Shown here: in pieces, positions 20,870 to 28,123 of the stretch
How the letters are laid out: each line of letters begins with the position of its first letter
How positions within the stretch are numbered: position 1 is the stretch's first letter
Assembly (NCBI GenBank): GCA_035550975.1
Contig: DASZOC010000072.1
Location: forward strand, 1 to 38,523
Direction: 5' to 3'
Origin: DASZOC01 sp035550975
GTDB taxonomy: Bacteria; Actinomycetota; CADDZG01; WHSQ01
Length of the DNA stretch: 38,523 bases
Made by a program: the position numbers and the translations under genes
Notes under the pieces: generated by a model
What the model saw: only the letters and a program-made list of their open reading frames with translations
What the model was told of the DNA's origin: nothing
The model's database searches: none

Positions 20870-22537
20870 TCAACCCGTCCACCTGTTCGTTATCGGCAGG
20901 CGCCGGTCGCGGCCGAACGCTTTCGTCGTCACCTTCGGCCCCGGCGCTGCTTGGCGCCGCTTGTATTCGGCCCGATCGACCATCTCCGTGACTGCCTCGA
21001 CGACACGGCGGTCGTAGCCCAGTGCGACGATGTCGTCGATCCCGGCGTCACGCTCGATGTATGCCTCGAGGATCGGGTCGAGCACGTCGTAGGGAGGAAG
21101 CGAGTCCGAGTCTTTCTGGTCCGGTCTCAGCTCCGCCGATGGTGGTTTCGTCAGCACGTTGAGCGGGATGTCCGGCCGAACCGAGTTGCGGTAGCGGGAC
21201 AGCGCGTAGACCTCCGTCTTAAAGAGGTCTTTCAACAGCGCGAACCCACCGGCCATGTCGCCGTAGAGGGTGGCGTAGCCGCACGCCATCTCGGACTTGT
21301 TACCCGTCGCGATGACGAGGTGCCCGTAACGGTTCGAGGTCGTCATCAAGAGGTTCCCGCGCACCCGCGCCTGGAGGTTCTCCTCCGCCAGCCCGGGGTG
21401 CGAATCGCCGAACGCGTCGCGCAGGACGTCCAGGAACGCGTGGAACGGGGGCGTGATGGGAATCTCCAACATCTCGATGCCGAGGTTCGCCGCGAGTTGT
21501 TTGGAGTCGTCGACGGAGTGCGAGGACGAATACTCCGACGGCATCGTGATGCCGAGCACGTTGTCGGGCCCCAGCGCGTCGGCGGCGATCGTCGCCGTCA
21601 GCGTCGAGTCGATCCCCCCGGACAGCCCGACCACGACCTTGTCGAACCCGTTCTTGCGAACGTAATCCGCCAGGGCGAGTCGCAGGGCTTCGTAGATCTC
21701 CTGGGCATCGGGCAGCACCGGAGCGACCTCCGAGGTGCCGGTTCCATGGGCGTCTCGAAGCGTCACATCCAGATGCCTGACGCCCGCGAGCTCGCGCTCT
21801 CGGGCGGGCCCCGCAGGAACGTCGATCATCGCGAAGTGCTCGACGAACTGCGGGAAGCGAGCGACGACGTCACCCGACGAGTCGACGACGACCGACCCTC
21901 CGTCGAACACGAGCTCGTCTTGACCGCCGACCATGTTGACGTATGCGATCGAGCTCTTCGACCTGACGGCCCTGTCGGCCAGCAACTCGCACCGCTCCTC
22001 GAGCTTGTTCTTGTGGAACGGTGACGAGTTGATGTTCACGATCATCTGCGCACCTGCATCGCCCTGCGACACGAGAGGGCCGGTCGGGCTCCACGCGTCT
22101 TCGCAGACGCAGACGCCGATCACCCCCTGCGCGGTACGGATCAGGACGTGCTCCGAGCCCGAAGAGAAGTACCGCTGTTCGTCGAAGACGCCGTAGTTCG
22201 GGAGGAGCTGCTTGCGATAGACGGCGAGCACCTGGCCGTGCTGGCAGATACCGGCCGCGTTGAAGAGCTCCGCGCCGTCCGCGTCGACGAACCCGACGAT
22301 CGCCAGGACGTCGCTCGTCGCGGCCGCCACCCGGTGGAGCGCCTCGGCATTCGCCCTGACGAACGCCTTCTTCATCAACAGGTCCTCCGGCGGATAGCCG
22401 GTGATCGCGAGCTCCGGCACGGCGACGACCTGGGCCCCCTCGTCTGCCGCTCGTGCGATCGCATCGACGACGCGAGCGCCATTGCCGGTCACGTCACCGA
22501 CCACTTGATCGAGCTGCGCCAGAGCTACACGGAACAT
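20870..22537 (-). CDS. nadE: Glutamine-dependent NAD+ synthase
   Basis: This enzyme catalyses the last step of NAD synthesis, amidating deamido-NAD with ammonia released from glutamine. The 555-aa protein joins a nitrilase-type glutaminase domain (about 1-245) to an ATP-pyrophosphatase synthetase domain (about 275-545). The glutaminase triad is visible: E42 in PELAITGYPPEDLL, K109 in YRKQLLPNYGVFDE and C145 in GVCVCEDAW. The synthetase P-loop is SGGIDS at 306-311. The start at ATG 22537 has TACCCT 6 nt upstream and no Shine-Dalgarno, suggesting a leaderless mRNA. The promoter lies next to the GlnR box, consistent with nitrogen control of this glutamine-consuming enzyme and of co-transcribed glnR. 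Confidence 0.96.
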   Translation of the reverse strand: MFRVALAQLDQVVGDVTGNGARVVDAIARAADEGAQVVAVPELAITGYPPEDLLMKKAFVRANAEALHRVAAATSDVLAIVGFVDADGAELFNAAGICQHGQVLAVYRKQLLPNYGVFDEQRYFSSGSEHVLIRTAQGVIGVCVCEDAWSPTGPLVSQGDAGAQMIVNINSSPFHKNKLEERCELLADRAVRSKSSIAYVNMVGGQDELVFDGGSVVVDSSGDVVARFPQFVEHFAMIDVPAGPARERELAGVRHLDVTLRDAHGTGTSEVAPVLPDAQEIYEALRLALADYVRKNGFDKVVVGLSGGIDSTLTATIAADALGPDNVLGITMPSEYSSSHSVDDSKQLAANLGIEMLEIPITPPFHAFLDVLRDAFGDSHPGLAEENLQARVRGNLLMTTSNRYGHLVIATGNKSEMACGYATLYGDMAGGFALLKDLFKTEVYALSRYRNSVRPDIPLNVLTKPPSAELRPDQKDSDSLPPYDVLDPILEAYIERDAGIDDIVALGYDRRVVEAVTEMVDRAEYKRRQAAPGPKVTTKAFGRDRRLPITNRWTG

Positions 22538-22543
22538 AAGGAA

Positions 22544-22586
22544 AGGGTAGCCGCGTAACTTTCGTGAAACGCGGCGACGCTAGGGT
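22544..22586. promoter_or_regulatory. GlnR box in the nadE-glnR / glnA2 divergent promoter region
   Basis: GTAAC at 22555-22559, six bases, then GAAAC at 22566-22570 exactly match the GlnR consensus gTnAC-n6-GaAAC. The leftward nadE -10 (TACCCT, complement of 22544-22549) and the likely rightward glnA2 -10 (TAGGGT, 22581-22586) flank it. One GlnR dimer would therefore overlap both -35 regions and could control both transcripts. Confidence 0.75.
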
Positions 22587-22633
22587 GCCGTGTCGGACTG
22601 GCATGCGGCGGCGGGTTGACATAGGAGCAACGC

Positions 22634-23980
22634 ATGGAGAAACAGCAGGATTACGTGCTGAGGACGGTCGAAGAGCGCGGCATCCGGCTCGTGTGGCTGT
22701 GGTTCACCGACGTCCTGGGATCGCTGAAATCGTTCGCGGTCACCTCCGAAGAGCTCGAGCAAGCGTTCGACGAAGGCATCGGGTTCGACGGCTCCGCGAT
22801 CGAAGGGTTCGCGCGGGTCCAGGAGTCGGACATGCTGGCACGCCCTGAGGCCGGCACGTTCCAGATCATGCCGGGCGCCGCCACCAATGGTGAAGGCGGA
22901 GTCGCTCGCATGTTCTGCGACATCTACACGCCGGACGGACGCCCGTTCTGGGGTGACCCGCGTTACGTGTTGAGGCGCAACCTCGAGAAAGCGTCCGAGC
23001 GCGGGTTCACTTTCTACGTCCATCCCGAGATGGAGTTCTTCCTCTTCAAGAGTGCAGACGACCCGTCCCCGATCGACCACGGCGGATACTTCGACCTCAC
23101 GCCGCTGGACGTGACCCAGGAGCTCCGTCGCGACACGATCGGCGTCCTCGAGCGGATGGGGATCCCGGTCGAGTTCTCGCACCACGAGGTCGCGCCGTCC
23201 CAACACGAGATCGACCTGCGCCATGCGGACGCGCTGACGATGGCGGATTCGATCATGACCTTCCGTCTGGTCGTGAAGGAGATCGCCGCATCGCGCGGGA
23301 TGTTCGCAAGCTTCATGCCGAAGCCGTCTACGGAGCTGCCCGGCAACGGCATGCACACTCATCTATCGGTGTTCGAGGGGGACCAGAACGCGTTCCACGA
23401 CTCGAGCGACGAGTACCACCTGTCGAAAGTTGCGAAAGCGTTCATGGCGGGGCTGCTCGTGCACGCGCGCGAGATCACGGCCGTGACGAACCAGTGGGTC
23501 AATTCGTACAAGCGTCTCGTGACGGGCCGGGGGTATCCGGTGACGGAGGCTCCGGTGCACGTGTGTTGGGGACGCCACAATCGCTCGGCGCTGATCAGGG
23601 TCCCGATGTACAAGCCGCGCAAGGACCAGTCGACGCGGATCGAGCTGCGTTCACCCGACCCTGCCTGCAATCCCTACCTCGCCTTCTCGGTGATGTTGTC
23701 GGCGGGGCTCAAAGGGATCGACGAGGGCTACGACCTTCCGCCCGAAGCGACCGACAACATCTACGAGATGACCGAAGCCGAGCGTCGCGCGCGCGGCATC
23801 GTCCGGTTGCCCGACGACCTCAACGAGTCGCTCGCGGAGATGGAGCGCTCGGAGCTCGTTGCCGAGACGTTGGGCGAGCAGGTCTTCGAGTACCTGCTGC
23901 GCAACAAGCGCACGGAATGGGATCAGTACAAGGAGTACGTCTCGCCCTACGAGGTCGAGCGATACCTACCGATCCTGTAG
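22634..23980 (+). CDS. glnA2: Glutamine synthetase type I, GSI-alpha-like (GlnA2)
   Basis: This protein condenses glutamate and ammonium to glutamine, or acts on a related amine or glutamate derivative. The 448-aa length fits the shorter GSI-alpha group. Recognised motifs are GIGFDGSAIEGFARVQESDM, the metal-binding EMEFFLF, FSHHEVAPSQHEIDLR, the NGMHTHLSVF loop and RSPDPACNPYLAF. The region aligned with the adenylylation site reads NIYEMTEAERRARG; a Tyr is present, but the PPEE context of GlnA1 is missing. Regulation by GlnE is therefore doubtful. ATG 22634 has AGGAG upstream, and a GlnR box lies about 65 nt further. GlnA2 next to glnE and glnA1 matches the Mycobacterium order. Its stop is immediately followed by the convergent NlpC/P60 stop. 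Confidence 0.93.
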   Translation: MEKQQDYVLRTVEERGIRLVWLWFTDVLGSLKSFAVTSEELEQAFDEGIGFDGSAIEGFARVQESDMLARPEAGTFQIMPGAATNGEGGVARMFCDIYTPDGRPFWGDPRYVLRRNLEKASERGFTFYVHPEMEFFLFKSADDPSPIDHGGYFDLTPLDVTQELRRDTIGVLERMGIPVEFSHHEVAPSQHEIDLRHADALTMADSIMTFRLVVKEIAASRGMFASFMPKPSTELPGNGMHTHLSVFEGDQNAFHDSSDEYHLSKVAKAFMAGLLVHAREITAVTNQWVNSYKRLVTGRGYPVTEAPVHVCWGRHNRSALIRVPMYKPRKDQSTRIELRSPDPACNPYLAFSVMLSAGLKGIDEGYDLPPEATDNIYEMTEAERRARGIVRLPDDLNESLAEMERSELVAETLGEQVFEYLLRNKRTEWDQYKEYVSPYEVERYLPIL

Positions 23981-24502
23981 CTAGTCCTTCTGCGTGACGG
24001 CGAGTCGCGTCGCGCCGACGAAGCGCGGCTTGTAGTAGTAGGGGTCCGAGATCGAGCTGATCTTGACGCCTCCACCCGCCGAGCTGGAGTGGATGAACTT
24101 GCCATCGCCGATGAAGATGCCTGCGTGACCTATACGACGGCTCGTGGTCTTGAAGAAGACGAGGTCACCCGGTTGGAGGTTCTTGATCTGCCAGACCCGC
24201 TTGTGGCCGTTGCGCCCCGCCAGGTAGAACTGGTCGATCGACGAGTGCGGGAGGTTCGCACCGTGCTCCTGGAACACCCAGCGGGTGAAGCCGGAGCAGT
24301 CGAAGCCGCTTCGGGGCGAGCTGCCGCCGTAGCTATAGCGGGTGCCGCGCACGCTGCGAGCGCGGTCTTCGACGTGCGCGCGCTGTTGGCGCCACTCCTC
24401 GTGGGAGTGGGCTTGCGCGGAAGGAACGGTGGCCGCGAGCGTGCCGAGTGCGACGCACAGTGCCGCCGCCGCCCGCGTCGAGTAAGCGTGCTTGTATGCC
24501 AT
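23981..24502 (-). CDS. Secreted NlpC/P60 peptidoglycan endopeptidase
   Basis: This is a predicted cell-wall hydrolase of 173 aa from ATG 24502 (MAYKHAYSTRAAAALCVALG). A signal peptide with likely cleavage after AQA31 precedes a single NlpC/P60 domain: GTRYSYGGSSPRSGFDCSGF with catalytic C69, then GHAGIFIG with H126, and a third polar residue H138. The family cleaves D-gamma-glutamyl-diaminopimelate bonds in the stem peptide. A longer frame from 24538 exists, but GGAGGTG precedes the chosen ATG. No wall-binding or coiled-coil domain is present, so it is among the smallest exported members. The leader DNA at 24503-24620 is rich in inverted repeats. Confidence 0.9.
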   Translation of the reverse strand: MAYKHAYSTRAAAALCVALGTLAATVPSAQAHSHEEWRQQRAHVEDRARSVRGTRYSYGGSSPRSGFDCSGFTRWVFQEHGANLPHSSIDQFYLAGRNGHKRVWQIKNLQPGDLVFFKTTSRRIGHAGIFIGDGKFIHSSSAGGGVKISSISDPYYYKPRFVGATRLAVTQKD

Positions 24503-24559
24503 CAGGAGAACACCTCCGTGTCTCTGCTTGCTTCGCAAGGCCCGCGCACCCGTCTAAGT

Positions 24560-24614
24560 GCCCGCAAACCAGGGGAGCCTTGCCCCGTGAACGGGAGCCA
24601 AGGTAGCCGCGGGC
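24560..24614. other. Structured region in the nlpC/glnE intergenic space
   Basis: Nested complementary segments can form one extended structure. GCCCGC (24560-24565) pairs with GCGGGC (24609-24614). Inside, CCTTG (24578-24582) pairs with CAAGG (24599-24603), and CCCG (24584-24587) pairs with CGGG (24592-24595) around a 4-nt loop. It lies in the 239-bp gap between the divergent nlpC and glnE starts, so it could be an RNA leader of nlpC on the minus strand. It does not match a riboswitch consensus I know. Confidence 0.35.
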
Positions 24615-24741
24615 CCGTGACCTCGCCACCCTCGCAACCCTGAAAAGGTTCGGGAGATGTTTGTGGACGATGCAGAAGGAGTCCGGCGCCGAAGGGTCCC
24701 GTGCCGCCTGGAGAACGCGCTGCGTAGTCTGGGGTTAGACG

Positions 24742-27360
24742 ATGAGTGATCCCCGCGCGCAGGCGCTCGCGCGCGTAAGCCGATCTCTGTCGGAGCTGGT
24801 CTCGTCCGACGACACGTTGAGGAAACGTCTCGAAGCGGACGAACCGCTCCCGTCGGGCGACGACTACCTGCAGATCATCAGGGGCGCGATCGAACGCGAC
24901 GGTCTCGCGGAGTTGCGTCGAGAGAAGCGTCGCTGTGTCGCGGAGGTCGCGGCGCGCGATTCGAGCGGCGAGATCGGTCTCGAAGCCGTCGGCGGCGCGC
25001 TGACGGATCTGACCGACGCATGCCTCGTGGCGGCGCTGGATGCCACGGGAAGCAGCGAGGAGGTTGCGGTGATCGCCATGGGCAAGCTCGGGGCGCGCGA
25101 GCTCAATTACTACTCCGACATCGACCTGATGTTCGTCGCGCGCGACGACGTTGCGGCGGCAACCAAAGCGGCCGAGACGTTATTGAGGTCGCTCGGCTCG
25201 CATTCGCCGCAGGGGCAGGCGTTCATCATCGACACGAACCTCCGGCCCGAGGGCAAGAGCGGAGCGTTGGTCCGGTCTCTCGATGGCTTCATCGAGTACT
25301 ACCGACGCTGGGCGAAACCGTGGGAGTTCCAGGCGCTGATCAAGGCACGTCACGTAGGTGGCGCGGGTGAGGTCGGGAGGCGCTTCATCGAGACCACGCG
25401 CGGGTACGTGTTCGCATCCGACATCTCGCAGGAGCGCGTCGCGCAAGTCAGGAAGATGAAACAACGCGTCGAGAGCCAGGCAACGCGCGTCGACCGCCGC
25501 TCGAAGGCGGAGGTGTCGGACGTGAAGCTCGGCCCCGGCGGTATCCGCGACGTGGAGTTCTCGGCCCAACTGCTGCAGCTCGTTCACGGTCCCGCTGACG
25601 AGAGCGTGCGTTCGTCGAACACACTCGAGGCGCTGCGATCGTTGACGGGCGGCGGTTACCTCGCGGACGACGACGGTGCCGGTCTGGAGGTCGCGTACAC
25701 GTGGCTTCGGATGGTCGAGCACCGCCTCCAGCTGTGGCAAGAACGCCGCGTCCGTCACATCCCCGTCGCCGGGCCGGAGCTGGATCGATTGGGCCGCGCG
25801 ATGGGATTCAGCGACGCGCCGGTCGCATCCGCGGGCGAGCGGTTCGACGCGCGCCATCGGGCGGTCCTGGCCGACGTACGTAGCCGCTTCGAGCGCTTGT
25901 TCTACCGACCGATGATCGAGTCGCTGGCAGATGCCGGAGGACCGCGCATGTCGGCCGAAGGGCTGCGCGAGCGGCTTGCGTTGCTCGGCTTCCGCGACGT
26001 GACCCGCGCCAGCAGGACACTCGAAGGTCTCGTCTCCGGGACCAGCCGCCGCGCGAAGTTGATGAGGGTCCTGACACCCGCGCTCCTTCGCTCTCTGGCG
26101 GATTCGCCGATGCCGGACGAAGGACTGTTCCATCTGCTGCGAGTGGGTGAGGCGGTCGAGGGCAGGCTCGACGCGTTCAGCGCCTTGCGCGAGAACCCGC
26201 CTGCCATCGCGTCGCTGGCAGCCGTGCTCGGAAGCGGACGCCTGCTCGGCGAGGTGCTGGCGCAGGTGCCGGAGGAGCTGGCGTCGATCGCGGCCCCCCA
26301 ACCGCCCGCGCCGCGGGACCGCGACCGGATGATCCACGAGGCGCGTGCCTCTCTCGGCTGGCGCGAACCGCAGAACCGGCTCGACGGTCTGCGCCGGTTC
26401 AAGCGACGGGAGATGTTGCGGATATCGATCGCGGATATCGCCGGGCGGGTGGACCAGACGGAGGTCGGAACCGCACTCGCGGCCCTCGCCGATGCCTGTC
26501 TCGAGGCGGCCCTGGACGATCCGACCGAACCGTTCGTGGTGCTCGGGCTCGGCAAGCTCGGCGGCCGCGAGCTGAGTTACTCGTCCGACATCGACGTGAT
26601 GTTCGTCCACGACGGCGATCCGCAGGTCGCGGAGAAGCGGGCCGAGTCCCTGCTGCGGTCGATCGGCGAGGTGACCCCGGAGGGGCAGGCATTCCGGATC
26701 GACGCCGACCTGCGTCCGGAGGGCAAGAAAGGGCCTCTGTCTCGGTCGGTGGGGTCGCTTGCGGAGTACTACGAGCGCTGGTCGGAGCCGTGGGAGCACC
26801 AAGCTTTGACGAAGGCGCGGGTCGCGGCGGGCGACGCCGAGCTAGGAGCCACCACGTTGGACACGATCGCGGGTGTCGCGTTCCCGGACGCGGTCCGGCC
26901 CGACATGCTCGCCCAGATCCGCCATCTGAAAGCGCGCATGGAGCGCGAGCGGATCCCGCGTGGCACCGACCCGCGCCGTCACCTCAAGCTGGGGCCGGGA
27001 GGGATGTCCGACATCGAGTTCGCGGTGCAGATCCAACAACTCGAACATGGGCACGACCTGCCGGGCCTGCGCACGCCGAACACGATGGAGGCGTTGGCGG
27101 CTGCGGGTGAAGCGGAGCTGATCGAGGCGGAGACGGCTGCGATCCTTCGGGATGCGTACGAGTTCCTCGCACGTCTGCGCAACCGCTATTTCTTGTTGGT
27201 CGGCCACCCGCGCGACTCGCTCGGCACGAAGCCTGAGGAGCTAGAAGCTCTCGGCATCTCCATGGGTTTCCGCGCGCAGCCACGCCAGGAACTAGAAGAG
27301 ATGTATCTGCGGACGACGCGGCGCGTGAGGAAGCTGACGGAGCCGCTGATCTTCGGCTAG
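24742..27360 (+). CDS. glnE: Bifunctional glutamine synthetase adenylyltransferase/deadenylylase
   Basis: This enzyme adenylylates and deadenylylates a tyrosine of GlnA1 in response to nitrogen status. The 872-aa protein has two nucleotidyltransferase modules. The N-terminal (deadenylylase) motif MGKLGARELNYYSDIDLMFV has D126 and D128. The C-terminal (adenylylase) motif GLGKLGGRELSYSSDID has D616 and D618. Each is followed by a conserved LRPEGKSG or LRPEGKKG and a GPGGIRDVEF or GPGGMSDIEF segment. It is somewhat shorter than typical enzymes of about 950-1000 residues; the shortening appears to be at the N-terminus. A TAGTCT -10 box at 24725-24730 implies a leader of only a few bases. It lies between glnA2 and glnA1, and overlaps the convergent small membrane gene by 4 nt. 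Confidence 0.96.
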   Translation: MSDPRAQALARVSRSLSELVSSDDTLRKRLEADEPLPSGDDYLQIIRGAIERDGLAELRREKRRCVAEVAARDSSGEIGLEAVGGALTDLTDACLVAALDATGSSEEVAVIAMGKLGARELNYYSDIDLMFVARDDVAAATKAAETLLRSLGSHSPQGQAFIIDTNLRPEGKSGALVRSLDGFIEYYRRWAKPWEFQALIKARHVGGAGEVGRRFIETTRGYVFASDISQERVAQVRKMKQRVESQATRVDRRSKAEVSDVKLGPGGIRDVEFSAQLLQLVHGPADESVRSSNTLEALRSLTGGGYLADDDGAGLEVAYTWLRMVEHRLQLWQERRVRHIPVAGPELDRLGRAMGFSDAPVASAGERFDARHRAVLADVRSRFERLFYRPMIESLADAGGPRMSAEGLRERLALLGFRDVTRASRTLEGLVSGTSRRAKLMRVLTPALLRSLADSPMPDEGLFHLLRVGEAVEGRLDAFSALRENPPAIASLAAVLGSGRLLGEVLAQVPEELASIAAPQPPAPRDRDRMIHEARASLGWREPQNRLDGLRRFKRREMLRISIADIAGRVDQTEVGTALAALADACLEAALDDPTEPFVVLGLGKLGGRELSYSSDIDVMFVHDGDPQVAEKRAESLLRSIGEVTPEGQAFRIDADLRPEGKKGPLSRSVGSLAEYYERWSEPWEHQALTKARVAAGDAELGATTLDTIAGVAFPDAVRPDMLAQIRHLKARMERERIPRGTDPRRHLKLGPGGMSDIEFAVQIQQLEHGHDLPGLRTPNTMEALAAAGEAELIEAETAAILRDAYEFLARLRNRYFLLVGHPRDSLGTKPEELEALGISMGFRAQPRQELEEMYLRTTRRVRKLTEPLIFG

Positions 27361-27530
27361 AGGACCGGCTTCGTTATGAGTAGCGCGAACAACACGGCCA
27401 TCGCGACGAGCCCCGCGACCACCAGCAGGATCGACTTCCCGACCTGAAGGCCCTCCTTGCCCCCGCCGGCATTGATGACGACGAGCCCGGTCAGCCCCAG
27501 GATGACGAGGATAGGAAGGACGTATCTCAC
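27357..27530 (-). CDS. Small two-helix membrane protein coupled to the selenoprotein gene
   Basis: This 57-aa protein starts at GTG 27530. It has two hydrophobic helices (YVLPILVILGLTGLVVI and ILLVVAGLVAMAVLFALLI) joined by a short loop, NAGGGKEGLQVGKS. Its start overlaps the stop of the upstream peroxiredoxin-like gene by 4 nt (GTGA). Its own stop overlaps the end of convergent glnE. No family is recognised. Tight coupling suggests it works with the redox protein, perhaps as a membrane partner. A longer frame reaching to 27734 exists but runs antiparallel through the upstream gene and is not credible. Confidence 0.6.
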   Translation of the reverse strand: MRYVLPILVILGLTGLVVINAGGGKEGLQVGKSILLVVAGLVAMAVLFALLITKPVL

Positions 27531-28057
27531 GGCAGCGCGGCGATGACTTCGTCCGTCGGTGGATTGTCCGACGAAGTCTTCGACGCGTACGAGTAACGGA
27601 TGTCCCCGCCCTTCTCGGTGACGATGACCCCGCCCAGTTGTAACGGATCCTGTTTCGGCCGCGGCGTGACTCCATGGCCCGAGAGGAACGATCTCGCGGC
27701 GCGGATCCAGACGGGAGGGCCGAGGATCTGCCACATGGTTCCACGTTCGAACTCGAGAGCGCGGTAGGTCTCCTTCGTGTGATCGATCAGTACCGGGAAG
27801 GGGACCTGGAACTGCTCGCGGAAATCCGCGGCGGCTGCGGGCCAGCCCATCCCGACCGAAACGACCTCCGCGCCCCTACCTCGCACCTCGTCGTAACGTG
27901 CGCGCAACTGCGCGACATGCTCGCGGCAGAAAGGTCAGCCGTAGTGGCGCAGCCACGCCAGCACGACCGGCTGGTCCGCCCACAGATCACCTAACCGGTG
28001 CTCCTCCTCGAACGAATCCGGGAGCCGGACGTCGGCGATCGCGCTCAGGTCGGCCAT
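27527..28057 (-). CDS. Probable selenoprotein: peroxiredoxin-like (AhpC/TSA family) with in-frame TGA at the redox site (UxxC)
   Basis: Read through TGA at 27935-27937, the gene encodes a continuous 176-aa thioredoxin-fold protein starting at ATG 28057 (MADLSAIADVRLPDSF). The TGA is codon 41 in the context LRHYG-U-PFCREHVAQLR. Related peroxiredoxin-like proteins have Cys here, giving CPFC. The resolving Cys44 is present. The frame stays open on both sides and ends at TGA 27527-27529. A hairpin with a bulged U and an AGUU loop starts 14 nt after the UGA (27895-27921), a plausible bacterial SECIS. The -10 box TAAGAT (28066-28071) implies a leaderless mRNA. The expected role is thiol-dependent peroxide or disulfide reduction in the cytoplasm. 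It lies between glnE and glnA1 and is coupled to a 57-aa membrane protein. Alternatives are a nonsense mutation or a sequencing error. selA, selB, selC and selD are not in the window. Confidence 0.8.
27895..27921 (-). promoter_or_regulatory. Candidate bacterial SECIS hairpin
   Basis: On the mRNA, CGCGC (27914-27910) pairs with GCGCG (27905-27901) around the tetraloop AGUU. Just below, U27915 is bulged, with G27916-C27900 and U27917-A27899 pairs. After an A/C mismatch come C27919-G27897, G27920-U27896 and A27921-U27895. A bulged U under a short stem and a GU in the apical loop are features of the E. coli fdhF SECIS as I know it. A competing hairpin is possible at 27908-27929. Confidence 0.55.
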
Positions 28058-28065
28058 GGAGCTGC

Positions 28066-28071
28066 ATCTTA
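28066..28071 (-). promoter_or_regulatory. Putative -10 box of the selenoprotein gene
   Basis: TAAGAT on the minus strand ends 8 nt before ATG 28057. There is no Shine-Dalgarno, so a leaderless mRNA is likely. The glnA1 terminator lies directly upstream at 28078-28111. Confidence 0.45.
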
Positions 28072-28077
28072 GGTGCA

Positions 28078-28111
28078 CGAGAAAGGCCCCGCCGGAGCGG
28101 GGCCTTTCTCG
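28078..28111 (-). terminator. Intrinsic terminator of glnA1
   Basis: A perfect 15-bp stem with a 4-nt loop contains an AAAGGCCCCGC/GCGGGGCCTTT core, so A- and T-tracts lie within the stem. It lies just after the glnA1 stop codon and separates it from the selenoprotein promoter. The symmetry would allow bidirectional function. Confidence 0.88.
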
Positions 28112-28123
28112 AACCAAGACTGC

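Noticed and set aside
22616..22621. TTGACA as a -35 box of glnA2.
   Set aside because: It lies 13 nt from the ATG, next to the ribosome binding site, leaving no space for a -10 box.
24503..24680. A c-di-AMP (ydaO) riboswitch upstream of nlpC.
   Set aside because: The conserved 3' block of that riboswitch is not found near the gene in the correct orientation.
25180..26802. Long open frame of 540 codons antisense to glnE.
   Set aside because: It is a shadow of glnE caused by high G+C; its product is Arg/His-rich and has no recognisable domain.
27527..27937. Two separate genes, or a pseudogene, split by TGA 27935-27937 in the peroxiredoxin-like locus.
   Set aside because: The two halves form one thioredoxin-fold domain in the same frame, the TGA replaces the redox Cys exactly, and no ribosome binding site precedes the TTG at 27907.
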